64,000 bases of DNA from Apis mellifera (GCF_003254395.2 NC_037638.1:5505001-5569000), one strand, 5' to 3'. Counted from the stretch's first letter, positions 27,335-41,158 are shown. Notes: a model not told the origin generated them from the sequence alone. Numbers and translations: made by a program.

Positions 27335-27366
27335 GGAATTTCCCAACAGGTTTTCCGGGAAAACCC
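27335..27366. promoter_or_regulatory. Paired kappaB (Rel/Dorsal-type) sites
   Basis: GGAATTTCCC (27335-27344, reverse complement GGGAAATTCC) and GGGAAAACCC (27357-27366) both fit the Rel consensus GGGRNWYYCC. They are centred 22 bp apart, close to two helical turns. The second lies in the larger palindrome GGTTTTCC-G-GGAAAACC. They sit in a GC-rich patch about 10.5 kb upstream of the first recognised metalloproteinase exon. Binding is inferred from the consensus only. Confidence 0.45.
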
Positions 27367-30300
27367 AATTGAAGAGCGCTACGTGGAAACTGGCCGCCAT
27401 GGAACAACCGATTTCGATCGTGAACAGCGAATCTGGTTTACGGAATCTGACTCGTTCAGGTTGAAATGACCGCGATGAAAATTGAATCGATGTCGTCGCG
27501 TTTCAACGAGTTTAACGGGCCAGAAGACGAATACTGGCTACCATGACAACTAATGATCTCCGTTCGTGATTCTTGACATTTTTCTCAATTTTCTTTCTTT
27601 TTTTCTTTTTTTAATTACTTTATAATCAATCTCTATTAGTGATGGAAATTTTAATTAAGTATATATAACCTATAATTTTATAATAGGTTAAAAGTAAGAA
27701 AAACATTAGAAATAAAATAATCGAATGGATTTTGAAAATTTAAAGATGTCATGGACTCCAAATATAAAATTTTAAATTAGGATATTTAATTTCTAAAATG
27801 TCAATGGAAAACTTTCAATATTATACGTTGAATTTTATATATGCATATATATGATTAATACCATTGTTTCGCTACAGATGTCGTTGATGTCGTCAAGTGT
27901 TTAATGGCTGATTTTAGAATGTTTTGTGTAGAATTTTCAGTTTCTATGGAAAAGTTTCTTGATATGTGAGTGAAGTTTTTTGATTTTGATGTTGCAATTT
28001 GTGTTGTATTTTTGTTTTGTTTTTTTTCGGTATTTTATGCTAATGATTCTCAATTTTTATTCAATTTTGATATATTAATTTACGAAATTACGAACAAAAT
28101 TAAAACAAAATTTATGATAGAATAAATGAAAATTGATTGAAATTAAAACAAAAACTTCCTGTGCCAGGAAGTTTCAAGTTAAAGATTCTTATGCAGAAAC
28201 TAATAAAATTCTTTTGCTCGATAAATCTTGTTAAGTGTTTTACTTTGTTTCGACTTTGTTTTCTTTTAAAATATAAAACTTTTTTAAATGATCCCTTGTA
28301 ATATTTATACTAGATTTAAAAAGATTATTGAGAAAATATCACAATACAAAAATTTATAATACAAAATATGTATGTATAATAAATATCGTAATGTCGAATA
28401 TTGAAAGCTAACCTAAAAATGAATAGGTTTTATTTTCAATTTATGTTTTAAAAATCAATGATTTAAAATAGAATAAAATAATAGAATATTATAAAATTAT
28501 TTACATTTAATAAAACATACAATATGTATGTTATTAAGAAAATATATTTTTTTGTAATATATGTATTATTAATTTAAATATATATTTCTTTCAAGAATAA
28601 TAAAATTATATATATTGATATATCGTATAAATACACGATTATAAAAATGAATATTAAAAAAAATGTGATTTATATGTATAAATTTATTTATAATAAATAT
28701 TGAATAAAATAATCTAAGTGGATCGAATATTATGACCAAAAATGATTAAATGAAACAATATAAATGTTTTCGAAAATAAATATTTTCTAATATCAATAAA
28801 TTAATAAAATGAAACTCTTCAGTTGTAAACTAGACGGCATAATAGAGATTCAAATCTTCCTCGATTTACCGTTTGACGAAACAAATGATAAATTGATCGA
28901 GAGTGATGGACAGACAATCGGGTAGATAAATGGAATGGATTGACAAGTAGATAAAGTGATCGATGCGAAAATTGATGAACCAAACGAGTGACAGGTCGTT
29001 ATATACAGAAGTTCCAATTGAATCTCGTAAAATTGCAAATTAATTTTTCTCTTGGAAATATATATGATTCCATTTTGATTTAGAGCAAAGAAATCATTCA
29101 ATTCTCTTTTGTGTACTTAAAAAAATTATAGTTAATGAACGAGTTTCTATAATTTAATTGCATTCGTTCATTAATTAAAATTACAAATTTCATTTTTATA
29201 ATAATTTGAAATTAATTTAGATATATTTTTGATTAATAATATTTTTATTGCATACTTACAATTTTTTTTTTACATCTCATTTTTTTAAAAAAAATCAAAT
29301 CACTTTTAAAATATTAAAAATAAATTTAGCCTTTAAATAGAAAATTTCATTTTAATTGCTTAACGAGTTGAACGTGACACTTTCTCTTATCGTCGTTTAA
29401 AACTTTCAAACTTCTGAAAATCATCAACGATTTCATTGTCTTTAAAGTAATTTGCATTGGACCCTCTCATTACGAGAAATGCTATTCATAAATTAATTCT
29501 ATAAGCTTCTTGCTGTTTTTTATCTCTGTCGTTCAAATTTTAAGATAAATAATTAAATTAAATTATTTGTTGAATTATTTGTTAAATCGAATAATTTTAT
29601 TTTTTTTTAACAAGTAAAATAAAAATAAATAAAAAAAATATGTAAATAATTTTCAATGGTAAAAGAAATTTATTTTAGCCTTTCCAAATAGAAGCAAAAT
29701 TTTAAAAAATAAATAATAAACAAAAAAGTTTTTGATTTATGTTAAGAAAAATCATTTTTAAATAAATTTTAATTAAAATAATTTTAATATAATAATAATA
29801 ATAATTTTATTTTTTTACAGATACGATACGATCTTCAAGTTAAGAAAATTATATGATGTTTAACTTCAGATTAATTTCAATTTCTAAAAAAAATGTTGTA
29901 CGCTTTTTCGTAAGAAAAATGTCGCAAGTTTCGAAGACGGAAGTTGGGAATCGCACGTGTTTGAAAGTTACGAAGGCACCGAATGCCGGCACATGCTTGA
30001 AAGCGAGGAAATAAACAAGTTTACTCGAAAGGAAAGGAAAGCTCAATAGAAAAGTCGAGAGAACAAATATGTTGTCTAAACGGATAAATTGCTGATCTTT
30101 TCTTCTACGAAATTGAATGATTTTTAAATTTTTGTCGATATTTTCGATATTTTCATTTCTTTTATTTGTTTTTTCTTGGAATAATTTATTTAAGAATTAT
30201 TATTAATAAAAAAATTGTAATTTATTCTTAATTGAAAGGCTTATTTGATGTACAATTCAATATATGCTATTTAAAATAATTAAATTTCTTTTGAAAGATG

Positions 30301-33300
30301 ATGAAAAGATGAATATTTAAAATATGCAGAGAATAACTTGAATAAAATGTTATAAATTATTTTGTTTCTCAAATTATTATGTTAAAAGCAGTAACAGATT
30401 TTAGTTATCTTTTAAATTATATTTTTCTCTGTAGTTTCGACAATAATTTGATAAAACCAGCTATAAACCCATTTTCATCATTCATTTATAGTATATTTCT
30501 ATTTTTATATAAATAAAAAAAGTGTTTTATCAATATATAAATTACTCTCTTCTCTTTTATTTAATTTTAAAGGTAACAACAATTCGAGGAAATTAAGCAC
30601 GATGTGATAACAAAATTGAGCTTTTAATCGAGAGGTTATGTCGCGTTAAAAAATGATCTTTATTTTCCTTTTTTTTTACATTTATATTAAAGCTTAAAAA
30701 ACGGTCGGATGATATCGTGCAACGCTTCTTATTTCTCGATTTCTATGAGATAGGATTAAATGAGTACGGAAAGTATGAAAGGATTACGAAAATCAATTTT
30801 CTCAACGGAACAACGCACGTTCGAAAACTTCGACTATTAAATTTCACGGACGAATAATTAATTTAACGACGCCGAACGCTACATAGCTGATTCGTTCAAC
30901 TGGAATTTCATCGAAGAAAACAAATATGTGCAAAATTAACGATTAACTTGTTTGATTGTAATACATTGTTTGATTATTGGAAATAATCACGTGTAAATTC
31001 CTTGGCCTAAAATACTTTCTTAGATTAATGTTTCGAACATAACCTCTAATGATAGATTTTTCTAAATTACGTTTATACAGATTTTTAAGAAATCCGATAT
31101 TTTTTAAATTGCGTTAATATTTTAAATTTAATTATTGATGAAATTTTTGAAAACAGGTTATGTTTTTACGTAAAAAAATGAACTTTTAGAAAATCTATAA
31201 TTATTTATTCGATAAGTGAAAATGAATTACGTATGAAAAATTTGTAAATATAGATTAGGTTTTTAAGTAAACAATTTTATAGATTAAGAGAAGTTTTTGA
31301 AAAATTTAAAATACATATATATTTATTTATCTGGAAAGAAAAATTTATGATCAATCAATTTCTTAAAAAATCTTTTAAAAAAATTTCTTAACCTTGAAAA
31401 TTACTTATTAATTTAAATCACTTTTTAATTTGTTTTAAAAAATTATTTTTTCTCAAAGAATGTTTAATTTATGTTCGACTAATTAGTATTTTATATATTG
31501 AAATGAATATACAAGAACATGTATATAATACATATACATTTGAGCTTTAATATATATTAAATATTTCTAAATTAGTCAATTTTTCATTTAAATTATATTT
31601 TTATATAAAAAATTATAGTAATCTTCAATAATTTATTGTAAAATATGCAAGTTTCGAATTTTTTTACAATTTTTTTAACATTATTATTAAAAATTTATAA
31701 TAAAAGGTAAAACTTTGGAATTTTCATTAAAATGGCGCGAAAAATATTAGCAATTAATTTAGATGGCCATTACAGTCAGGCTAACCCATTTTTTGCAATG
31801 TCCTTATAAAAGGTATACTTTTAATCGGTTTTGCACGATGAAAGCTGCATACTGGCGAGGTTAAAAACGCGACTTCCAGCTCCGAACATTACGTACACTA
31901 GGTCCGATGGAATCTCGTTCAATTAGTGCAATTAACTATTCGAGAGCGCGTAGGTGAGACTCGAGTGCCGTGTAAAAATGCAAAATTGGATTAAGCGCCG
32001 GTGAAAGGACCATTAGAGGGGAGATATTAAAAGTTAGCGACGGCTTTAGTTACTGCTATCAGAAAGCACGAGTGTGAAAGGGGCTTGAAAATGGTGGCGG
32101 ACTCAAAGCCGTGAACATCATTCGTTCGATATTCGATAATAATGAAATACGTAAAAATAAGGGGACAAGGTAAGCAATTATTATTTACTATGCTTTTTTT
32201 TTTTAATATTAATATTATAAAGATGATAATAATGAATTTTAAAGTACTTATAGAGAATTTTTTAAAGTAACGAAATTCTAACCTATTTTTCAATATCTAA
32301 CCTAAGTCAAATTTAAAAAATTTATTTTAAATTTTAATTTTTAATAAAAGTTGTATATATATGTGTGTAGAATATCATATGTACTTTTTCATATTTAAAA
32401 GAATCCAATGAAAGTAAAATAATTTTTCTCTGTTACAAATAATGTTTCAGATAAAGAGATTTGTTCATGATTAAAATAATGAAAATGTCAAGAGATAAAA
32501 GAAAGTATAATATCCTGTTGTCATTTGATTTCTGTGTGGCTTATTATTTATATAAATGCACGTAAAAGCTTACAAGCTCTTGAGCAAGCAGTCAAAAATA
32601 CAATTCTTTTTCATGAAAAATCCAGCAACGATATCGTCGAAAAATTTGTTTTTGGAATAATTTAATCTTTAGGATTTTTTGATTTCTACTTGATTACTAT
32701 CAATCTCCTTTATATACATTGATTATATAAAATAATTTTAAAATATGTTTTTATATATACATATTTAAATATTGTTGATTTAAAAATTTATAATTAAAAA
32801 GGTTATTTATGAAGTTGACATAGAATTACTATTAATAGAGAATTTTTTGAGTTCTCTATTTTTACAATTATTAAAAATATGTGAGACTTTTGACAAATTG
32901 AATTAATTTAATATTATTGTTGATTTTTATTAAAATAGAAAACTAATTGTATATTTATATGTATAGTTATTTTTATTATAATACTTTGATTATTAATTAT
33001 CATGAATAAACATAATAAAATTTAAGATTTTTTGCAAAACTTTTCCCAAAAATTATCTTCCATATAATATATTCCAATGCTCCTATATTCTTTCTTTCCT
33101 TAAACTTCTTTTACCAACTTTAGCAACAAAAACTTTTCAGAATATATTCATATCCACTTCAATCTCAAATATTTGATTCTCCTATACCGCTTGAACCTCT
33201 ATCATTTGCAATGAATAATCTCATTTTTACATTTTACTGAAAAAAACCTGAAAATTTGAATTTATTTTCATTCTTAATTTTCATTGTCCAAATATATTTA

Positions 33301-34325
33301 TTTAAGTGATATATGATGATATTTTTACTAATTCTAAATCAGAGATGCATTAATAATTTAAGAATTATTTATCAATTATCAATCAACATGTCTTGTGATT
33401 ATCATCTACTTTCTTTTATTTTATTTCATCTTTTTGATTATTTTATTTTCTCTATTATAACTTGGTTCTATTATTACTACTTATTATTATTATTTCATAG
33501 TATTCTTATTTCATTTTTACAGAAAAAAGAGGGTGATTACAACTGATAGTGATTAATAAATTTGGTGATGACTATGGAAAATTTCTTCCATATTTAATAC
33601 ATGGATAATGGCTTATAACATATTCCTAATTTGTATACTAAAGTTCTGAGAGATAAAATGCTTTTTCCTAGCGAATATAATGATGAATATACTAAGATAT
33701 ATCTGTAATATATTCAATTTTCAATGACTAATTCATAAACAATATGAATATGGACTTTAAATGAATGTTTATGAAATAAATTAAAGAAATAATAACATAA
33801 TTTATCAAATAATTATCTAATATTAATTGTGATTGTCTTTTTTTTGATTGGACAATATTAATTCTTATCACAAAATAGGTTATATAAAACTATGTTTACT
33901 GAAAATATCGGTTTTCTAATAATTTTAACAACTAAACTTTAAGAATATCTTTGTATCCATATCATTGTTCAATTTTTATTTATTTTCTTTAAATTATATA
34001 ATAAAAATCCAAATTTTTTCAAAATATTTAAAAGTTTAAAGTATTGAAGAAAACTTTTACAATTTTTGAATATAAAATCAATTTAAACAAATGATTAACT
34101 TCTATTAAACAAATCTCTAGAAGATTCATATTCTTTTACTAGATAGAAAACATTTATTTATCAACAATCAACCTGCTATTTAATAAATCTTCCTCACTTC
34201 AAGGATTAAATAAACAAACCTACATAGAGTAATACTAAAAGTTCAACAATAGCATAAAGGATCGCTTTCAAGTTTCTTGTTTATCAGAAAGCTGTTGTGT
34301 CATGGCTTTACAATAACATAACATA

Positions 34326-34346
34326 TCTCTCTCTCTCTCTCTCTCT
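34326..34346. repeat. (CT)n microsatellite beside a GC-rich patch
   Basis: About ten CT units followed by further pyrimidine-rich sequence. On the opposite strand this is GAGAG, the GAGA-factor motif. It borders the GC patch at 34360-34800. Confidence 0.9.
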
Positions 34347-34359
34347 TTTTCTCTTTCTC

Positions 34360-34806
34360 TGTGTCTTAAGCTCCTCTCCTCGTCTGCATTTTGGCCTCTC
34401 CGCGAAAGCCTCTCGTTCCTCTCTCGTCGCCACAGGCCTGCACTCTCCAATGCACTTGTGGAAATGCAAGACGTTCCATCTGTATGTACGCACAAGCTGC
34501 ATCGTCCAGTGAATATACAGTATCCACCCTTGGTTGTGTCACGAGGGTTGTGTAGGCACTTCTCGAGAGAGTTCTCTCGTAGAGACGTTGCCGGAGGGTT
34601 GCGCGCCTAGGCAAGGGCAAGGGCATCCAAACAAAAGATATCAAAGGAAGAACGCCATCGAGACTCTTGAATAAAGAACGTGGAACAGGAGACGCGGTGA
34701 GATAGATGGGAGAGCTGTAGCAGAAACAGGAAGACGCGGAAAGATGCCAGGGCTTCCTTCTCTGCACCGCGTGCAGAACTGATGCCCTTACCAATACCTT
34801 TTCCAT
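34360..34806. promoter_or_regulatory. GC-rich patch, possible promoter or enhancer
   Basis: This is one of the longest continuous GC-rich patches in the window. It starts next to a (CT)n tract and contains CGAGAGA-GT-TCTCTCG (about 34565-34580), a palindrome made of GAGA-factor motifs, and a direct repeat of GGTTGTGT near 34530-34555. A 146-codon minus-strand frame fills it. Its composition is not protein-like and no domain is recognised, so it is probably a chance frame in GC-rich DNA. Candidate roles are a first exon/promoter of the metalloproteinase or of the microRNA, or an enhancer. Confidence 0.3.
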
Positions 34807-35583
34807 CTTTCTTATCTCATACCCCCTCTATTTTTCTTTGTTCGAAAATTCAACCGCCTAGTTTTTCATCTCTTGGAATTATTTATATATAGGAGATGTG
34901 GATTCTTGGAGCTTTATCCTCTTGTATTATCGTATTGAAATTCTTGGAGAATCCTGGTTGTAAATTTTGCACTTTTTCGATTTTAGATATGCAGTATGTA
35001 GTAAAAGGATATATATATGACAAATAGAACTACATCTTTGCTTAAATATACGGAAAATAATATCGATATAATGATCAAATCAAAAATGAAAAACATTAAG
35101 ATATGTATTTCAATAATATATGTAATATTATCAGTCAAAAGTTTGAAGTCATTACATGTTTTATAGAATAAAAGAATTCACAAGAATTCTAAAAATAGTA
35201 ATAATAAATTGCAAAGTATATTTCCAAATAGTTTAATTCCTATACAAAAGTGACACACGACAGTAAATACAAAATTAATTATTTGATTATTAACAGCACA
35301 AATTGATAGGATTAAATAAATTATATAGATACTATTGAATATGCAACAAGTAAATATTGTACAAGATAATTAATATGTCACGAAATATGACATAAATTTC
35401 CTATATTTAGCTTTGAATTAATTTATATCCCTATGTTGACAAAATATTTTAATAAACATTCTATTAATAATTCATATATGATCTCGATATTATATTGTTG
35501 AAATTTCAAGAATGTATCGAAATTTTCTAGATTAGAGGAATAGGAGAGACATCTTAATTCATACACAAGCAAGTACATTTTTA

Positions 35584-35663
35584 CGATCTTAACCGATCTT
35601 AAACGACCTTAACCGAATTTACCCGATTCTACCCGAATTTTTCCGAATCATCCCGAAGTTCAA
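35584..35663. repeat. 10-bp-phased CGA array, copy 2 (eight units)
   Basis: Eight consecutive decamers begin with CGA in strict register at 35584, 35594, 35604, 35614, 35624, 35634, 35644 and 35654. Examples are CGATCTTAAC, CGACCTTAAC, CGATTCTACC and CGAATCATCC. The first three are nearly identical and later ones drift from AAC to ACC and TCC endings. The bases before the core become CC in the right half, matching the reverse complement of copy 1. This is the most regular example of the family. Confidence 0.9.
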
Positions 35664-38600
35664 ATCACAAGACGATTTCACGCATCCCTAATCGAAATAC
35701 GTTGAATATGCAACGATTCACGCGTCGTGAGGTAATCGATGAATTCTAATTCATGAGACGAGAGCCTCGAGGCATAAACTGTGAAAGGGGAAATCACGAC
35801 GCCGTTCGAATTTCCTAAGATGTTCTAAAAGACGATGATAACTATTTTATTGAAATAAAATCTTCGTGATTATTCGAATTCGTCTGTCATATATTTTAAG
35901 ACAAAAATCATTTATCCTAACTTCATTCAGAGAAAATATTTATCATCTTGTGTAAGTGTTACTTTGATTCTTTTAATAGAAAATAGTTTACAATTTATAA
36001 GAAATTAAAAATATTAAGATAAAAAAAATAATGAAAAATATCGAAAAGATTTGCGAAACGATAATTTTTGCAGTTCAATAATTCCAACGATTTTTCAAAG
36101 TCATTCCCTCTCAAATACTATGAAGTATCAACGTTGTTTTTACGCAGAATTTTTTTTTTTTTAGTCAATTTACATTCACTGAATTCTGCTTTTTAATATC
36201 ACGATGATTTCACGTGAAATGAAATGTCAAGAATTTATTTTAATATTTCTTTCGCTTTTGACTTTCCTTTTTATTCACTTTTATAAATTCTCCCTGAAAA
36301 AGAAATTTAAAAAAAAATTGCTAAAAATAAATAATTTTTATATATATTCAGAATTTAAAACACGATTCCATTCATCGTGAAGAAAATTAATCGAATTAAC
36401 GCGATTTTATATTTATTTTACGCAAAGCTGTAAATGCGTTCAAGATAATAAAAGCAACACGGGTAACAGTATTACACAAAACGTCGACAAGTTAGGTTAC
36501 AATTTAATGCCTTGTCCCAAAAACCGTTTAAACCGACCGTGTTACACTGTATCTTGAAATTCACGGAATTTATAATATTATTCGCGGTGAAATTTCGAAA
36601 TATTCATCGCGGCTATGGCCGTTTCGTGTTTTTCGTGTCGTGCATCCATAAAGGAATGAAAACGTTGCAGCTGCATTTATTCCCTGGGAAAATTATCTTC
36701 CTACGAAATTTCTCTCTTAAATCATTATGGACCGAGCAGTGAAATAATATTATAAAGTTACGTTAATACATAATTGAAATACTTGAGACAGATACAGCTT
36801 TTGGAAAATTATTATTTAGATTTCTTTTATTTTTATCATACCACAAAAAAATTTGAAAGAGAAATTATTATTAAAAAAAAAAAATTTCTATGACAAAATT
36901 AACAATGTAGAGAAAATTAATTATTTTCTTCCGATTTTTGATTTCTCATTGCATAAAGTAAAATAAATAAAATAAAATAAAATTTGAGAAAAATATCAAC
37001 TGAATTTATTTATATATTTATGAAAATTTCTTATCACTATTAAAAGAAAATTAAATTAAATTAATTATTCAATTCCTATCAATCTTATTATAAATTTCAT
37101 CATATTATAAAATTTAGATGAAAGAAGAAGTTTTATAAAAACATAAATGAAAAAAGAAATTCTAATGAAAATCTCATTTATATTTCATAAAAACTAAATA
37201 TTTTTGTGGAAGGATTAATAATAATTCAGAGAGAATTTTTTAATCAATTATATTAGGTGACATTTCTGAAGAAAAGAAGAAATCAGAAAAAAATATTACG
37301 TGGAGAAATAATTTTCGTGAAGCTCTCGTCACTACCAACAGAGAAAACATCAATCACCACGAGGTTATCCACGATTAATTTAAATTACCATCCAGCAAGA
37401 TGGTAAGATCATAAATTTGCAGCACAGCATTTAACCACGCAGTCATTATCCCTCTACTGCATCCAATTTCTCCTGTAATCACGTCAATATAGAGGTGCAC
37501 GCGGAATCTAATTCTGGCTAGGTAGAGCTAGTTTGATAACGTATCAGGGCACAGACTAGGCAATCGAATGGCTGGGTCAAGTCGATATACAACTACATAA
37601 TTGAAGACAGAATTTACTCGTTGGAAGACGTGTCGTCAAACAGTTTGTAAAAGGGACCAGAGGGCTTGCTTTATCACAAGAGCAAATGTGTTTATGTGTA
37701 CACGTGTCTTACATATCAAAAATATGTGATAGATAATGGTCTAGAGGTATTATGAAATTTTATCTATCTTCTATATTTTATCTGTTGATATAGGAAAATT
37801 GTACAATATTTAAAAAAGATAAAGAATAATTTTAGAGAAGATATATATTTTACAGATATTATTATTATCATTATCATTATAAGTCAGAAATAGTTATCTT
37901 GACATACAGATACCAATATTATTTTAGAAATAAATAAAATTGTAAAAATTATGTTAATAGATTTTATTCTCTGTATCATTAAAATCATAATTCATTTATT
38001 GATAAAAATCACTTTGGATTTATTTGTTCATCCACATTGTTTTTAAAGATTATTGTAACTTTTAAAATTATTTCCTTTTTATTGAACTTTATTCTTGGAA
38101 TAATAATTAAAATTTGTTTTATTATTAAGAGATTAGTTATTAGTTAAGTTTCTGTGGACCAAGTTGTATAACAGGTCTCAAAAGAAGTAATGCTATTAGT
38201 ATTGTGTTTCATAATATTCGCCACCACGTTAGAACTTAATATTGTACGTTAGTGGAATTGTAAATAAAAAATTTGAACTCCTATCTGGAAGACCTTCAAA
38301 TATTGACAAGGATGTTTGGCAATGGAAGAGGCACGTTTGGCAGCAATGGATATTGCAAAGAGGTTTAGAGTACCGCGTTCAACCAGTTTGGAACACGTCC
38401 ACAACTTTGAATCAGTGTACTCCAGTTTTCTAGTGCTTGAACTAAGCGAAAATAATACGGCTAATTACGTACTCGATCAGTCTTCGATAATCTATCCTTG
38501 TGATTTAATCTTAAAAGTAATCTTATTTTAATCCCAAACTTTCATTTTCAATACAAGAATTAGACATGTATACTTCAATAATAATATTTTAAACAATACA

Positions 38601-38770
38601 TTCTAATTTATAAATCAATAAATATGAATTTTTCACTATGTGTAAATTGTACTTTAGATAAAAATGCTAACTGAAAGAGATTTTGGAAAATATTTCCATT
38701 TTTAAAAAAGATCTGAAAAAGATCTGAAAATATGAAACTTCTTAATAAACCTATAAAAAGAAAAAAAAAA

Positions 38771-39193
38771 GATTTCCTATTCACAATTATTTTCTTTGAG
38801 AGTTGCCATATTGAATTTCTTTCTTAACCTCATTTTATATATAAAAGTTATGATTATAAAATCACATTACACATGGAACGAATATATTATTTTAATAATT
38901 TTTGTAATTTTTATTGTAAAACTTTTGCTTATAAATATTTTGCTTACGTATAGTATCGATTATTCATCGAAGTGAGATTTCCTATTCACAATTATTTTCT
39001 TTGAGAGTTGCCATATTGAATTTCTTTCTTAACCTCATTTTATATAAATTATATATATAAAAGTTATGATTATAAAATCACATTACATATGGAACGAATA
39101 TATTATTTTAATAATTTTTGTAATTTTTGTTGTAAAACTTTTGCTTATAAATATTTTGCTTACGTATAGTATCGATTATTCATCGAAGCGAGA
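38771..39193. repeat. Tandem duplication of about 205 bp
   Basis: The segment 38771-38975, from GATTTCCTATTCACAATTAT to TCATCGAAGTGAGA, is repeated immediately at 38976-39193. The copies differ at a handful of bases, and the second has about 14 extra bases of TA repeat (near 39042-39058). No ORF is involved. The high identity suggests a recent event. Confidence 0.95.
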
Positions 39194-41150
39194 TTCGATC
39201 GTAAGTCATCACCCGTCATAAAATAGTGTGTCGTCAATTGACTGGATCGATCGGCCTCGAACTCTCCTCCCAGCCGACGTTTAGGCGCCAATCGGCTCGA
39301 TGGAATTGCCAATTTACTAGAACACGTGATTTCTAATTTTTTTTTTTTTTCCCTAGTCAATCTCTCTCGGCTCATTGTACAATGAGGGTTATGAATTCTG
39401 AACGTCCTACGTTGATTTTTTTAAATCGACAGTAATGAACAGTTCGATGGAAGTTTGTTATCTATCACGTGTTGATCACAAGATCGTTTTAATCTACATA
39501 TTAATATTAGATCACATATCGACGTTTATGATTGCATCTCATGAATGCAAACAATGGAAAATGGAAATATCTTACAATTTCATATTATTTTAATTATAAT
39601 ATTAATATCCATTTGAATGTTGTTGATGGTATTTTTTGTAAAATTGAATAATAATAAGCATACTTGAAAATAATCAGTGATATTAATAATATTTGTGTTA
39701 CATATATCGACGATTAACTTTAAATATTATAAACTGTCAAAATAACAGAGTAAATAAAGAAACTATTCAAAGTGCAATATTTGGAAATTTCTTCGCCAGG
39801 TGGCAGCATCAATCAAAGTGTCGAATGTACTTCTATATATAGCATACGTTAATAGGTTAAGTTATTCGATATATTATTTTTAATAATTAAATATATAATA
39901 GACATACAGAATATAAACATAAATCAAAAAGAAAAGAACAAAATTTTTTCATTTGAAATTTCGTTTCTGAATATATTAATTTTTTAATAACGATATTTTA
40001 AAGTATTATGCTTTAAGAAAATAATTCATAAATATTTAATACACTTTTTAAGTCAGCTGGGAGTTTGGTTATTGACTGAACGATTTGCGTCAAAGAAGAT
40101 CAAGCGAGCGAAATAAATGTCAATTATATTGTGCAACGATATACAATGAAACGGTTTTACAGACTTTATAAATCGTCGCGACGTTATACGATAAAGAAAA
40201 GGTCGAATCAAAATAGCACGATACATTTGGATTTTAAAGATAAATATATGACTTCTAAACATTTTCGTACATAATCAACATTTTCGAGTATCAAACGATT
40301 GTTTTAACAAGATTTAAATCGGTTCAAATATGATATATGACGAAGAAAAATATATATTTTAATTTTCAATCTTTTTTTTCTTTCACTCACTGACTTTTTT
40401 ATTTGACAAAGAAATTTTTAGCTTTAGTCGAGCCATATTGAGGTTATGTTTCAACTATTTCATGAATGTCCAACCACTGATATTTCTAATTTATTTATTT
40501 GATTGTATTATCCGATTGTACAACATCCGTTTAACAATCTGAAAGATTGAAATCGAACACTTCTTGATTTCTGAGAAGTCATCAATATATAAACAATCAA
40601 TAATGATGGGTGTCAAGTTTCATTCGGCAGTTTATCTTATCCGGCACGCTCGATTCTCACTCTTATTACCAAGGATTGGTAAGTTAACGTAAAATTCGTT
40701 AAATTAGGTTAGGTTAGATTAAATTATAGTATAGGACAATATATCTTCCAACATCTAAGATGTTAAAGTTCAAGAGATATTTTTTCACAAAAGAAATTAA
40801 AATAAATTAATAGCGATGATACGTTACGTAATACATTATAGCTGATTATAAATCTGAGATTTTTTATTTTATAAATCGATCGTAATGAATCTCTGATTAA
40901 TTAGCCGGTCACTCGAAGGCAGATGACCTTCTCCCCATCGCAAAGAGATATCTCCACGCTGATCGGGTACGCGAACAACGAAGCCAATATGATCTCATTG
41001 AAGCCTATTACGAGGCTTTATGGATAGCGTCCTCTTATACAGCGAAATTGGTTTCAACGATGCCCAATCGGTGGCAAGTGCACACCACCGAGAAGAATAA
41101 GAACTTAATTGCTCTGCATCCAAGGCTAAAATGTCTCTCCTCTGTCTTTC

Positions 41151-41158
41151 AACCGGTT
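41151..41158. promoter_or_regulatory. Grainyhead-type palindrome AACCGGTT
   Basis: An exact AACCGGTT, the optimal Grainyhead/CP2 site, lies in the GC-rich patch at 40880-41250. It is followed 10 bp later by the near-palindrome GGGTC-AC-GACCC (41168-41179). Grainyhead controls epidermal and wound-response genes in insects, which would suit a matrix metalloproteinase. Function here is inferred from the motif alone. Confidence 0.3.

Larger units (their letters stand above)
16830..34300. other. Non-coding: intron or upstream region, part 1
   Basis: No exon was recognised. The background is AT-rich. GC-richer patches without a supported product lie at 16830-17240, 17640-17950, 18420-18550, 19780-20000, 23880-24160, 24580-24960, 27130-27560 and 31740-32110. 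Their spacing and length resemble conserved regulatory blocks in a large gene. The 27 kb patch has paired kappaB-like sites. The patch at 23909-24157 holds an 82-codon minus frame discussed in the findings. AT-rich palindromic repeats occur at 25940-26045. Confidence 0.5.

Noticed and set aside
34366..34806. 146-codon minus-strand frame
   Set aside because: It is confined to a GC-rich patch where stops are rare. Composition is Arg/Ser/Leu-biased, other frames in the same patch are also open, and no family resemblance is seen.
38242..38531. Short peptide with GRPSNIDKD resembling a mariner transposase linker
   Set aside because: The resemblance covers about seven residues. No DD(34)D residues, helix-turn-helix or terminal repeats are seen around it.
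40700..40716. TTAGGTTAGG and the CCTAACCTAA words (about 9170, 9288, 9390, 26823) as telomeric repeats
   Set aside because: Each has only two units in AT-rich DNA, so interstitial telomere sequence is not supported.
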